Shown: positions 1 to 8,079, counted from the first letter of the stretch. The stretch: DNA of 20,700 nucleotides from JBMTVT01 sp049451635 (GCA_049451635.1 JBMTVT010000041.1:1-20700), one strand, 5' to 3'. Notes: a model not told the origin generated them from the sequence alone. Made by a program: numbers and translations.

Positions 1-160
1 GCTTAAAAGTTGTTCTTTTGATATTTTTCTTAATACTTCCATTATTCTTTTGTAATTTGCATTTAAGTTGTTTATCGTTAATGTTTTATCGATAAAACAA
101 TTTCCTGATTATCCGTAAGATGAACAACTTTTTTATTTTAAATCATAATGCACAACGGGT
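1..160 (-). mobile_element. End of an IS982-family-like insertion sequence (5' end of element, partial)
   Basis: The outer tip is CACAACGGGT at 151-160, the exact reverse complement of the ACCCGTTGTG tip at 20434-20443. This defines a 10-bp terminal inverted repeat shared by both window edges. Read on the minus strand, the tip is followed by an AT-rich leader containing a perfect 16-bp palindrome (GTTTTATCGATAAAAC, 83-98). After that comes an open frame running off the window edge, which includes ...KLQKNNGSIKKNIKRTTFK. I take this as the N-terminal end of the transposase, because nothing here resembles the transposase C-terminus found at the right edge. No clear ATG opens that frame, so this copy may also be damaged. 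The element interrupts the CoA-binding gene at 161. Family assignment rests on the right copy; that this is the 5' end is inference. Confidence 0.65.
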
Positions 161-355
161 ATCCATACAGTAACTTTGTATTTAAACCCTAAAAGGCAAA
201 AACAGTATTATGACCATATAGTATCACTAGAGCCAAAGCGCGTCATTTTTAATCCGGGTACTGAAAAACCAGAACTTTTCAATATTTTAAATGCACATCA
301 TATTGCTTTTGAAGCATCATGTACCTTAGTTCTGCTTTCTACGAATCAGTATTAG
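161..355 (+). pseudogene. CoA-binding domain protein, 3' fragment cut by IS
   Basis: The frame from ATC at 161 to TAG at 353-355 reads IHTVTLYLNPKRQKQYYDHI, continues through KRVIFNPGTEKPE, and ends LVLLSTNQY. This matches my memory of the C-terminal half of small Rossmann-fold CoA-binding proteins (CoA_binding_2, YccU-like, about 120 residues). These bind CoA or another nucleotide; their physiological role is poorly known. About 64 codons survive. Upstream, the frame hits a stop (TAA, 146-148) inside the IS, and the family's N-terminal glycine-rich loop is missing, so the gene is inactive. Its stop lies 30 bp inside the 3' end of the convergent symporter gene, so their tails overlap. From memory, this gene often sits near recR and this symporter in flavobacteria. 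The identification is strong, and the break falls exactly at the IS tip. Confidence 0.85.
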
Positions 356-1774
356 TCCTAAAAAGGTTAGTAGGCCATTTATAATTAAAATTTCAAAGCC
401 AATTTGATAACCATTAAGTAAATCAACCGAGTATTTATTGATGAAAAAAGATATTATGGGGGCTACAATGGCAATTATCCAAACGTATTTGTCTTTTAAT
501 TGAGTTTTTGTAAAAATACCCAGCGCAAATAAGCCCAATAGTGGGCCATAGGTATAACCAGCGGCTTTAAAAAGTTCCCAAATAACAGATACATCTTTAA
601 AAATAGCATCAAACATAACAATTACTAAAACTAGAATAATGCTGATGAAGATATGTGTACGTTTTCTAATTTTTTTTTGAATTTCTTTAGGCTTTTTATC
701 CAGTTCAATAATATCTATACAAAAAGAGGTTGTTAAAGAGGTTAACGCTGAATCGGCACTAGAATAGGCAGCAGCAATAAGTCCCAATAAAAAGAAAGCA
801 GACGTAAAGGCCCCTATTTCGGGTAACATAGCTATGGTTGGAAATAAGTCGTCTTTTTTAGCAACTATACCATTTTGGTTAGCGTATTGGGTAAGTAATA
901 GTCCCAAGACCAAAAAAAGAATATTTACAAAAATTAATACAATACTAAACGTTACCATATTTTTTTGAGCGTCTTTTAAGTTTTTGCAGGTAAGGTTTTT
1001 TTGCATCATATCTTGGTCTAATCCTGTCATGGTTATTGTGATAAACATGCCAGAAAGAAAACTTTTTATAAAATATTGAGCATCATTTATATCATCAAAG
1101 AAAAATACTTTACTCATAGCGTTTTCCTTTACATTGCTATAGATTTCTGAAACATTATTCAGATCTAATGCAGAGGCCAAAAAAACAATAGTAATAACTA
1201 CTGAAACCAGCATAAAAAGTGTTTGTAAAGTATCAGTAAATATGATTGTTTTAATACCGCCTTTAAATGTATAAAGCCAAATTAAGGCAATGGTGATAAT
1301 AACAGTTATTGTAAAGGGTATGTGAAATTGATCAAATATTAAAAGTTGAAGCACTTTTGCAACCAAAAAAAGTCTGAAAGAGGCTCCTACAATTCTAGAT
1401 ACCAAAAAAGCCACCGAGCCCGTTTTGTAGCTTACATTGCCAAAGCGGTCTTTTAAATAGGTATATATGGATGTTAAATTAAGCTTGTAGTAAATAGGAA
1501 GCAATACATAGGCAATAACCAAGTACCCAAATAAATACCCAAAAACTACTTGTAGATAGCCAAATTGTTTGGTCTCTACAGCTCCAGGTACTGAAATAAA
1601 GGTAACCCCAGAAAGAGAAGCGCCAATCATTCCAAAAGCTACCAAATACCATGGTGCTGATTTATTGGCTTTAAAAAAAGCTTCATTTGAGTCTTCCTTA
1701 CTTGTAAAATACGATATGAGAATCAATACCAAAAAATAGGCAGCAATTAAAAGCAGAATTTGTGTTGCAGTCAT
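326..1774 (-). CDS. Sodium:solute symporter (SSS family)
   Basis: An integral inner-membrane protein that probably couples Na+ entry to uptake of an organic solute; the substrate cannot be read from sequence. It has about 13 hydrophobic segments spread over the whole 482 residues, a normal length for the family. The N-terminal region has the SSS pattern: first helix, a short loop ending YFTSKEDSNEAFFKANKSAPW, then GMIGASLSGVTFISVPG in helix 2, where the family places Na+-binding residues. AAAYSSADSALTSLTTSF near residue 340 resembles the conserved helix-8 segment. I start at the ATG at 1774 (MTATQILLL); an upstream in-frame TTG at 1795 adds only seven residues and is less typical. It is divergent from recR (80-bp gap). 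Its 3' end overlaps the CoA-binding remnant tail-to-tail by 30 bp. Confidence 0.9.
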   Translation of the reverse strand: MTATQILLLIAAYFLVLILISYFTSKEDSNEAFFKANKSAPWYLVAFGMIGASLSGVTFISVPGAVETKQFGYLQVVFGYLFGYLVIAYVLLPIYYKLNLTSIYTYLKDRFGNVSYKTGSVAFLVSRIVGASFRLFLVAKVLQLLIFDQFHIPFTITVIITIALIWLYTFKGGIKTIIFTDTLQTLFMLVSVVITIVFLASALDLNNVSEIYSNVKENAMSKVFFFDDINDAQYFIKSFLSGMFITITMTGLDQDMMQKNLTCKNLKDAQKNMVTFSIVLIFVNILFLVLGLLLTQYANQNGIVAKKDDLFPTIAMLPEIGAFTSAFFLLGLIAAAYSSADSALTSLTTSFCIDIIELDKKPKEIQKKIRKRTHIFISIILVLVIVMFDAIFKDVSVIWELFKAAGYTYGPLLGLFALGIFTKTQLKDKYVWIIAIVAPIISFFINKYSVDLLNGYQIGFEILIINGLLTFLGLILIRRKQN

Positions 1775-1853
1775 AAAAAAGTAATTCAAAGCCAAAATAC
1801 AAATTACAATTGATAAGTATAAAACTTAAATCTAAAATTGTAAATTCGCAGTC

Positions 1854-2471
1854 ATGGAATTTTCCTCTAAATTATTAGAAAACGCTGTAAACGAAATGTC
1901 GCAATTGCCAGGAATTGGCAAGCGTACAGCACTGCGTTTGGTTTTGCACATGCTAAGGCAGCCAAAAGAGCAAACCAATGCCCTGTCATTGGCTCTGCAA
2001 AACATGCGTAACGAAGTGAAATTCTGTAAATCTTGTTATAATATAAGCGATTTGGAGCTTTGTGAAATTTGCTCAAACCCAATTAGAATTGAAGATATAA
2101 TTTGTGTTGTTGAAGACGTTAGAGATGTAATGGCTATCGAAAACACAAGTACTTATAAGGGCTTATACCATGTTTTGGGAGGTAAAATTTCTCCTATGGA
2201 TGGCATAGGTCCACATGATTTGAATATTCAACCCTTGATAAATAAAGTAAAAGAAGGCAAGATTAAAGAATTAATATTTGCTTTAAGCTCTACTATGGAA
2301 GGTGATACAACTAATTTTTATATTTACAAGCAAATTCAAGATTACCAAATTATTACATCAACTATTGCGAGAGGGATTTCTGTGGGTGATGAACTTGAAT
2401 ATGCCGATGAAATTACTTTAGGGCGCAGTATTTTAAATAGGATCCCTTTTGAATCTTCACTAAAATTATAA
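1854..2471 (+). CDS. recR: Recombination mediator protein RecR
   Basis: Works with RecO (and RecF in some bacteria) to load RecA onto SSB-coated gaps during recombinational repair in the cytoplasm. At 205 aa the length is typical. Domains in order: an N-terminal helix-hairpin-helix (LPGIGKRTALRL, about 18-29), a four-cysteine zinc finger (C58, C61, C70, C73), then a Toprim domain beginning around residue 80 (IICVVEDVRDVMAIE) with the conserved acidic residue and the later G-x-H-x-L-x-G region (YHVLGGKISPMDGIGP). The C-terminal Walker-B-like part and tail (GDELEYADEITLGRSI) are complete. The ATG at 1854 is the only sensible start. A weak promoter-like TAAATTCG lies at 1841-1848, very close to the start, implying a very short leader. 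The glycosyltransferase follows after 12 bp and is probably co-transcribed. Confidence 0.97.
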   Translation: MEFSSKLLENAVNEMSQLPGIGKRTALRLVLHMLRQPKEQTNALSLALQNMRNEVKFCKSCYNISDLELCEICSNPIRIEDIICVVEDVRDVMAIENTSTYKGLYHVLGGKISPMDGIGPHDLNIQPLINKVKEGKIKELIFALSSTMEGDTTNFYIYKQIQDYQIITSTIARGISVGDELEYADEITLGRSILNRIPFESSLKL

Positions 2472-2483
2472 CTGTTTATTTAT

Positions 2484-3584
2484 TTGAAACTCTCAATCAT
2501 TATATTAAACTATAACGTACGCTACTTTTTAGAACTATGTCTAAAAAGTGTACAAGAAGCCATATCTAAACTGGATGCAGAAATTATAGTAGTTGATAAT
2601 AATTCAGATGATGATAGTTGTAAAATGGTAAAGGATTTGTTTCCCGAAGTTATTTTAATAGAAAACAAAGACAATTTTGGGTTTTCAAAAGGAAATAATA
2701 TTGGAGTTGAAAAAGCAAAAGGAGAGTATCTGTGTATATTAAATCCAGATACAGTAGTTGCTGAAGATACATTTTATAAAATTCTAAATTTTGTTGAAAA
2801 CAAGAACAAACTAGGAATTGTAGGTTGTAAATTAATAAATGGCAAGGGCGCTTTTTTGCCAGAAAGTAAACGAAATATACCTTACATAAAAGAAGCAATA
2901 AAAAAACTGTTTCACGAGTCTAATAATTATTATGCTAACCATTTAAACGAAAATGAAATAGGAAAGGTAGATGTTTTAGTTGGCGCATTTATGTTTTTAA
3001 AAAGAGATGTTTTCAATATAATAGGAGGTTTTGATGAAGACTATTTTATGTACGGGGAAGATATAGACCTATCTTATAAGGCTTTGAAAGCTGGATATCA
3101 AAATTATTATTTTGGTGAAACAACTATCATTCATTTTAAAGGAGAAAGCACTTTAAGAGACAAATTTTATGCACGTCGTTTTTATGGTGCTATGCAGATT
3201 TTTTATAAAAAACATTTTAAAAAAAACATGGTTATTGATGCAATGGTTTGGTTGGGCATTAAGTTAGTTTACTTATCAAGAAAAAAACCAACTAAGAAGC
3301 ATAAAATCATTGACACTTATTATTTGGTTTCTAATGGTATAATTGAAAGCTTAAAAGCAGTTTTATCAAAAAAAATAATTTTATTATCAGACTTAAAGGC
3401 CATTGAAAATAATTCTGAAATAATCTTTGATTCCAATGTATTAACTTTCAAAAAAATTATTGATTACATGGAAGATCATGATAAACTAAACTCAGTAACC
3501 TATAAAATTTTGCCTAAAAACTCTAAATTTGTTGCGGGAAGCGATGATGCAATTTCAAGAGGGGAAGTCATTATTTTTGATTAA
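2484..3584 (+). CDS. Glycosyltransferase family 2 (rhamnosyltransferase-like)
   Basis: A GT-A fold enzyme that transfers a sugar from a nucleotide sugar to a cell-surface glycan or lipid carrier; donor and acceptor are unknown. The N-terminus is classic GT2 (MKLSIIILNYNVRYFLE). It is followed by the nucleotide-binding acidic residues IIVVDNNSDDDS (about 35-46), NFGFSKGNNIG (64-74) and LNPDT (86-90, in the metal-binding DxD position). GGFDEDYFMYGEDIDL (181-196) supplies the ED motif of this subgroup. The C-terminal ~130 residues are less conserved and Lys-rich, with no clear membrane helix. Length (366 aa) is normal. The start codon is TTG at 2484, chosen because it gives exactly the family N-terminus and lies 12 bp after recR. 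It shares the recR transcript but has no obvious functional link to RecR. Confidence 0.92.
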   Translation: MKLSIIILNYNVRYFLELCLKSVQEAISKLDAEIIVVDNNSDDDSCKMVKDLFPEVILIENKDNFGFSKGNNIGVEKAKGEYLCILNPDTVVAEDTFYKILNFVENKNKLGIVGCKLINGKGAFLPESKRNIPYIKEAIKKLFHESNNYYANHLNENEIGKVDVLVGAFMFLKRDVFNIIGGFDEDYFMYGEDIDLSYKALKAGYQNYYFGETTIIHFKGESTLRDKFYARRFYGAMQIFYKKHFKKNMVIDAMVWLGIKLVYLSRKKPTKKHKIIDTYYLVSNGIIESLKAVLSKKIILLSDLKAIENNSEIIFDSNVLTFKKIIDYMEDHDKLNSVTYKILPKNSKFVAGSDDAISRGEVIIFD

Positions 3585-3622
3585 AATTTAAAAATAATTT
3601 AACCAAAGCAATGTTATTTTAT

Positions 3623-3630
3623 TAATTTTG
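3623..3630 (+). promoter_or_regulatory. Promoter -7 element for the E2 gene
   Basis: TAATTTTG matches the Bacteroidota -7 consensus TAnnTTTG, and the next base is C as is usual. A TTTAA at 3598-3602 sits 20 bp upstream in the -33 position, where TTG would be ideal. The distance to the ATG at 3668 is about 37 bases, a normal leader length. Assigned by pattern only. Confidence 0.6.
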
Positions 3631-3667
3631 CAATAACAAAATAAAAATACAGTATTACATTATCAAT

Positions 3668-4987
3668 ATGGCAAAGTTAGAACTTAAATTACCAAAAATG
3701 GGAGAAAGTGTTGCAGAGGCAACCATAACATCTTGGTTAAAAGAGGTTGGGGATACCATTGAGTTAGATGAACCCATAGTAGAAATAGCTACTGATAAGG
3801 TTGATAGTGAAGTTCCCAGTGAGGTTGATGGTGTTTTGGTAGAACGATTTTTTAATGTTGATGATGTTGTACAAGTAGGTCAGGTTTTGGCAATCATTGA
3901 AACTGATGGAGATGATAATCAAGTAAATTTGGAAATCCAAACAGAATCTGAAAATAAACCTGAAGAAGCTGTTGAACAAATAGTTCAATCAATATCGACT
4001 GTAAAAGAGACTGTAGCCCCAGTTGTTTCCAGCGAGAGCAGGTTTTATTCGCCATTGGTAAAAAATATAGCCAAAGAAGAAGGTGTTTCGCAGGAGGAAT
4101 TAGACGCTATTATTGGTACTGGAAAAGGAGCTAGAGTTACCAAAAATGATATTTTAGATTATATAAAACAAAGAGGTGGAAAAACAAGTCAAGTTCAGGC
4201 TAATATTGAGCAACCAATCAGTAAGCTCCAACCTATTGATAAACCACAAACAGTAAAACCGCCAGTAATCTCAAATGGAGAAGATGAAATTATTGAGATG
4301 ACCAGAATGGGCAAACTTATTGCCCACCACATGGTTGAGTCTATTCAAACATCTGCCCATGTACAAAGTTTTATTGAAGCAGATGTTACAAAAATTTGGA
4401 ATTGGCGTAAAAAAGTAAAGGATGCGTTTATGAAGCGTGAGGGTGAAAACCTAACCTTTACACCAATTTTTATGGAAGTAATAGCCAAAGCCTTGCGCGA
4501 TTTTCCAATGATGAACATATCGGTTCAAGGAGATACTATTATCAAAAAGAAAAATATTAATTTAGGTATGGCTGCTGCCTTGCCCGATGGTAATTTAATT
4601 GTACCTGTGATTAAGAATGCAGACCAATTAAACCTTGTGGGTATAACTAAACAGGTTAACGATTTAGCTAATAGAGCAAGGTTAAATCAATTAAAACCTG
4701 ACGAAATTCAAGGAGGGACCTATACGGTTACCAATGTAGGAACCTTTGGGAGTATCATGGGAACACCAATCATAAATCAACCTCAAGTCGGTATTTTAGC
4801 GCTTGGTGCCATTAGGAAAGTGCCAGCAGTAATTGAAACTTCTGAAGGTGATTTCATTGGTATCCGCTACAAAATGTTCTTATCACATTCTTACGACCAC
4901 AGGGTTGTTAATGGTGCTTTGGGCAGTCAGTTTGTTCAATCAGTTAAAAATTATCTTGAAGCTTGGGATACTAACAGAGAAATTTGA
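3668..4987 (+). CDS. Dihydrolipoamide acyltransferase, E2 of a 2-oxoacid dehydrogenase complex
   Basis: Core enzyme that carries acyl groups on a lipoyl arm and passes them to CoA; by type most like branched-chain 2-oxoacid or 2-oxoglutarate E2. Three parts are visible: an N-terminal lipoyl domain (about 1-78) with lipoylated Lys44 in EIATDKVDSEVP; a variable linker; a peripheral-subunit (E3)-binding domain (about 126-168, YSPLVKNIAKEEGVSQEEL, then GTGKGARVTKNDILDYI); and the catalytic domain (about 208-439). The active-site motif is SYDHRVVNG with His411; the residue that is usually Asp is Asn415. This variant occurs in Bacteroidota homologues as I recall, so I would not call it dead. No E1 or E3 gene is adjacent. 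It has its own promoter and is monocistronic, with about 98 bp before the next gene. Confidence 0.93.
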   Translation: MAKLELKLPKMGESVAEATITSWLKEVGDTIELDEPIVEIATDKVDSEVPSEVDGVLVERFFNVDDVVQVGQVLAIIETDGDDNQVNLEIQTESENKPEEAVEQIVQSISTVKETVAPVVSSESRFYSPLVKNIAKEEGVSQEELDAIIGTGKGARVTKNDILDYIKQRGGKTSQVQANIEQPISKLQPIDKPQTVKPPVISNGEDEIIEMTRMGKLIAHHMVESIQTSAHVQSFIEADVTKIWNWRKKVKDAFMKREGENLTFTPIFMEVIAKALRDFPMMNISVQGDTIIKKKNINLGMAAALPDGNLIVPVIKNADQLNLVGITKQVNDLANRARLNQLKPDEIQGGTYTVTNVGTFGSIMGTPIINQPQVGILALGAIRKVPAVIETSEGDFIGIRYKMFLSHSYDHRVVNGALGSQFVQSVKNYLEAWDTNREI

Positions 4988-5052
4988 TTAATTCAGAAAC
5001 AATATACTATAAAAATAAAAATTAAAACTTAGCCTTACTAGGGTGAGTTTTT

Positions 5053-5060
5053 TATTTTTA
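5053..5060 (+). promoter_or_regulatory. Promoter -7-like element upstream of the exonuclease gene
   Basis: TATTTTTA followed by CAAT resembles the Bacteroidota -7 box TAnnTTTG, with A in the last position. It lies 26 bases before the ATG at 5086. The same form (TATTTTTACAATC/A) recurs before the DUF1573 gene at 19317-19324. No clear -33 TTG is present at the proper distance. Confidence 0.35.
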
Positions 5061-5085
5061 CAATATAAAGGGAAAAGTCAAAAAA

Positions 5086-5862
5086 ATGCAGTTAAACCTT
5101 ATTAAACCTATTTGTTTTTTCGATCTAGAAACTACAGGTGTTAACATAACCACTGATAGAATTGTTGAAATTTCAATACTGAAAATTCATCCCAATGGCA
5201 AGGAGGAAAGTAAAACATGGTTGGTTAACCCTGAAATGCCTATTCCAAAAGAGGTGACCGAAATACATGGTATTACCAATGAAAAAGTGGCCAATGAACC
5301 AACTTTTAAAGAATTGGCAAAGGATATTTACAATATGATAAAAGATTCAGATTTAGGTGGATTTAATTCTAATAGGTTTGATATTCCTTTATTGGCAGAA
5401 GAAATGCTGAGAGCTGAGGTTGATTTTGATATGAAAAACAGGTTGGCTATTGATGTGCAAACTATTTTTCACAAAATGGAACAACGTACATTAAGTGCTG
5501 CATACAAGTTTTATTGCGATAAAAATTTAGATGATGCACACAGTGCTGAGGCTGATACCAACGCTACTTATGAGGTTTTAAAAGCGCAAATCGCTATGTA
5601 TGATAATATTGAAAACGATGCTAAGTTTTTAGCAGAATTTAGCTCTAGAAAAAAGTTTGCAGATTTCGCAGGCTTTATTGCGTACAATAAAAAAGGAGAA
5701 GAATATTTTTCTTTTGGCAAACACAAAGGAAAGTTAGTCACCGAGGTTTTAGAAACCGAACCTGGATATTTTGGGTGGTTGCTAAACGCCGATTTTCCAT
5801 TATACACCAAAAAAGTACTAACAGCTATCAAATTAAGGAGTTTTAATAACAAATTAGGGTAA
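5086..5862 (+). CDS. DnaQ-like 3'-5' exonuclease with C-terminal DUF3820-type domain
   Basis: A DEDDh-family exonuclease predicted to remove nucleotides from 3' ends of DNA (or RNA) with two metal ions. The catalytic set is complete: Exo I FFDLETTGVN (Asp13, Glu15), Exo II GFNSNRFDIPLL (Asp99) and Exo III DAHSAEADTNAT (His152, Asp157). After a linker, residues about 205-250 (YFSFGKHKGKL, then GYFGWLLNADFP) match the short domain found at the C-terminus of ExoX-like nucleases (DUF3820). That domain probably helps bind substrate. The protein is therefore a stand-alone repair or processing nuclease, not the polymerase III epsilon subunit, which lacks this tail. The stop overlaps the next start by one base (TAATG), so it heads a translationally linked group with the FAH, Hpt and cinA genes. 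Confidence 0.9.
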   Translation: MQLNLIKPICFFDLETTGVNITTDRIVEISILKIHPNGKEESKTWLVNPEMPIPKEVTEIHGITNEKVANEPTFKELAKDIYNMIKDSDLGGFNSNRFDIPLLAEEMLRAEVDFDMKNRLAIDVQTIFHKMEQRTLSAAYKFYCDKNLDDAHSAEADTNATYEVLKAQIAMYDNIENDAKFLAEFSSRKKFADFAGFIAYNKKGEEYFSFGKHKGKLVTEVLETEPGYFGWLLNADFPLYTKKVLTAIKLRSFNNKLG

Positions 5863-6473
5863 TGAAGCTTATTTGCATCGGACGTAATTACACGGAACAT
5901 ATTAAAGAATTGGAAAACGATAAGCCAACAGATCCAGTTGTTTTTTTAAAACCCGATACATCTATCCTTCTAAAAAAGCAACCTTTTTTTATCCCTGATT
6001 TTTCAAATGATGTACATCACGAAGTAGAAATTCTTGTAAAAATAAATAGACTAGGAAAGCATATAGATAGAAAATTTGCCCATAAATATTACAACGAAAT
6101 AGGATTGGGTATAGATTTTACAGCACGCGATTTGCAAGCACAATTAAAAGAAAAAGGTTTGCCATGGGAAAAAGCAAAAGCTTTTGATGGCGCAGCTGTA
6201 ATTGGTGATTGGTTACCAGTTGATGAAGTGCAAAACATGAATGATATTGAATTTTCTTTAAAAAAGAACGATAAAATTGTACAAAAAGGAAATACAAGCC
6301 ACATGCTTTGGAAAATTGATGAAATTATAGAATATGTATCAAAATATTTTACTTTAAAGATAGGAGATATTATATTTACAGGAACACCAGCAGGTGTTGG
6401 CAGGGTAATTGCGAACGACAATTTAAAAGGATTTATAGAGAACAAACAAATGTTTTCAATAACAGTAAAATAA
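5862..6473 (+). CDS. Fumarylacetoacetate hydrolase family protein
   Basis: A cytoplasmic metal-dependent enzyme of the FAH/FAHD1 superfamily. Members hydrolyse or decarboxylate acylpyruvates, oxaloacetate or aromatic-catabolism intermediates; this short form (203 aa) is closest in length and layout to FAHD1-type proteins. Visible signatures: opening KLICIGRNYTEHIKELEN, VVFLKPDTSILL (about 26-37), metal ligands in HHEVEILVKI (Glu54, Glu56) and in GIDFTARDLQ (Asp85). KGLPWEKAKAFDGAAVIG follows, and FTGTPAGVGRV closes the active site. No aromatic-degradation genes are nearby, so a housekeeping acylpyruvase or oxaloacetate-decarboxylase role is the safer guess. It overlaps the exonuclease by one base at its start and the Hpt gene by one base at its end, so expression of the three is coupled. 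Confidence 0.9.
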   Translation: MKLICIGRNYTEHIKELENDKPTDPVVFLKPDTSILLKKQPFFIPDFSNDVHHEVEILVKINRLGKHIDRKFAHKYYNEIGLGIDFTARDLQAQLKEKGLPWEKAKAFDGAAVIGDWLPVDEVQNMNDIEFSLKKNDKIVQKGNTSHMLWKIDEIIEYVSKYFTLKIGDIIFTGTPAGVGRVIANDNLKGFIENKQMFSITVK

Positions 6474-6814
6474 TGGAACAACATTACAAACTATTTAGAG
6501 TACGCGAATTGGCCGATAACGATGAAGATTTTGTCTTAACGTTAGCCGAAACATTTTTGGAAGAAGTTTCTGTTGATGCTGAAAGGTTAAAAAAAGCTGT
6601 TGCAGAAAAAAACTACCATGAAGCTTATCAAGCAGCCCATAAAATGAAACCCACCGTTGATTTATTCGAACTTGGAATTCTTGATGACTTAATTGAAGTT
6701 CAAGATTGGGGAAAATTTACAAAAACAGATGTCGATATTACTGAAAAACTTGATATAGTTATGACTGCAGTTGATAATGCCCTGACTGAAATAAAAACAG
6801 ATTTTAACCTATAA
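6473..6814 (+). CDS. Histidine phosphotransfer (Hpt) domain protein
   Basis: A small single-domain protein of 113 aa, predicted to be an all-helical four-helix bundle. The sequence YHEAYQAAHKMKPTVDLF fits the Hpt signature HxxKP, with His56 as the likely phosphorylated residue and Lys59 beside it. Hpt proteins relay phosphate between a hybrid histidine kinase and a response regulator. No kinase or regulator gene lies in the window, so the partners must be encoded elsewhere. The start at 6473 overlaps the FAH stop by one base, and cinA begins four bases after its stop, so it is embedded in a housekeeping operon. The fold call is good; whether it truly takes part in a phosphorelay is inferred from the intact motif. 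Confidence 0.82.
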   Translation: MEQHYKLFRVRELADNDEDFVLTLAETFLEEVSVDAERLKKAVAEKNYHEAYQAAHKMKPTVDLFELGILDDLIEVQDWGKFTKTDVDITEKLDIVMTAVDNALTEIKTDFNL

Positions 6815-6817
6815 TGG

Positions 6818-8068
6818 ATGCAAGCAGAAATCATAACCATTGGCGACGAACTTCTTATTGGTCAGGTTATTGATACCAATTCTGCATTTATTGCAAAACA
6901 ACTCAATAAAATAGGAATATCTGTTTATCAAATTACTTCTGTACAAGATGATAAGCCGCATATACTAAAAGCCCTAAAGAATGCTGAGAAGCACGTAGAT
7001 ATCATCATTTTAACAGGTGGTTTAGGGCCTACAAAGGACGATATCACAAAAAAAACGATAGCAGAGTACTTTAACGATTCTTTGGTTTTGGATAAATTAG
7101 TGCTTAAAAATATCCAAAATATTTGGAAGCAATACGTTAGGCAAAAACTGTTACAAGTTAACAAAGACCAAGCCTTTGTGCCATCAAAAGCCAAAGTTCT
7201 TATGAATAAATTAGGAACCGCACCTGGTATATGGCTCGAAAAAGACAACAAGACTTTTATATCGCTACCTGGAGTTCCATTTGAAATGAAGGCATTGGTA
7301 GCCAATGAGGTTATCCCTAAATTAAAAGATAAATACCGTTGTCCTTTTATTCTGCATAAAACCCTGTTGGTTTATGGTTTGGGAGAAAGCACTTTGGCTG
7401 CAAGAATAGAAACCTGGGAAGAAGATTTGCCGGCACACATAAAGTTAGCTTATTTACCTAGCTTGGGAAAAATGCGGTTGCGTTTATCATCAAAAGGTTT
7501 TGAAAGAGAAAAGGTGGAAGATGAGGTTCAGCAACAAATTAAAAAGGTATTGCCATTAATAAAAAAAGAATTTTTTGGTTATGAAGATGAAGAAGGTAAT
7601 GAGGAAGCTCTTATTGGAAACCAGTTAACCAAAATTGGAAAAACATTGTCAATTGCCGAGAGCTGTACGGGAGGTAAGTTGGCAGAATTATTCACTGCAA
7701 ATTCAGGAGCTTCAAAATATTTAAATGGTGGCGTGGTGACTTATTCAACACAATCAAAAATTGATGTTTTAAACGTTCCAAAAGATCTTATTGATGCGCA
7801 TTCTGTTGTTAGTGCCCAAGTGGCCGAAGCTATGGCGCAAAATGTTTTGAAGCTATACAAGTCAGATTTTGCTGTATCAACAACAGGAAATGCGGGTCCA
7901 ACAAAAGGCGATTCAAATGTTGAAGTTGGTACTGTTTTTATTGCAATTGCCAATAAAAATGGTGTTTATTCTAAGCAATTTAAATTTGGAAGCCCTCGTG
8001 CCAGGGTTATAAATAAAACGGTAAATAAGGCACTTGAAATGCTTCAAAAAGAAATTTTTAAAAATTGA
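6818..8068 (+). CDS. cinA: CinA family protein, nicotinamide-nucleotide amidase type
   Basis: A two-domain protein of 416 aa, the standard full length. Residues about 1-170 form the MoaB/MogA-like domain (EIITIGDELLIGQVIDTNS, TGGLGPTKDD at 66-75), linked in known members to ADP-ribose pyrophosphatase activity. Residues about 260-416 form the PncC-type amidase domain, which converts nicotinamide mononucleotide to nicotinate mononucleotide in NAD salvage. Its catalytic Ser282 lies in SIAESCTGGKLAE, and GGVVTYS and TTGNAGPT follow. The start ATG at 6818 leaves three bases after the Hpt stop; an earlier ATG at 6814 is out of frame. It is the last gene of the exonuclease-FAH-Hpt-cinA group. The name recalls competence-induced genes, but there is no competence context here. 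Confidence 0.93.
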   Translation: MQAEIITIGDELLIGQVIDTNSAFIAKQLNKIGISVYQITSVQDDKPHILKALKNAEKHVDIIILTGGLGPTKDDITKKTIAEYFNDSLVLDKLVLKNIQNIWKQYVRQKLLQVNKDQAFVPSKAKVLMNKLGTAPGIWLEKDNKTFISLPGVPFEMKALVANEVIPKLKDKYRCPFILHKTLLVYGLGESTLAARIETWEEDLPAHIKLAYLPSLGKMRLRLSSKGFEREKVEDEVQQQIKKVLPLIKKEFFGYEDEEGNEEALIGNQLTKIGKTLSIAESCTGGKLAELFTANSGASKYLNGGVVTYSTQSKIDVLNVPKDLIDAHSVVSAQVAEAMAQNVLKLYKSDFAVSTTGNAGPTKGDSNVEVGTVFIAIANKNGVYSKQFKFGSPRARVINKTVNKALEMLQKEIFKN

Positions 8069-8079
8069 TAAAATTTAAA

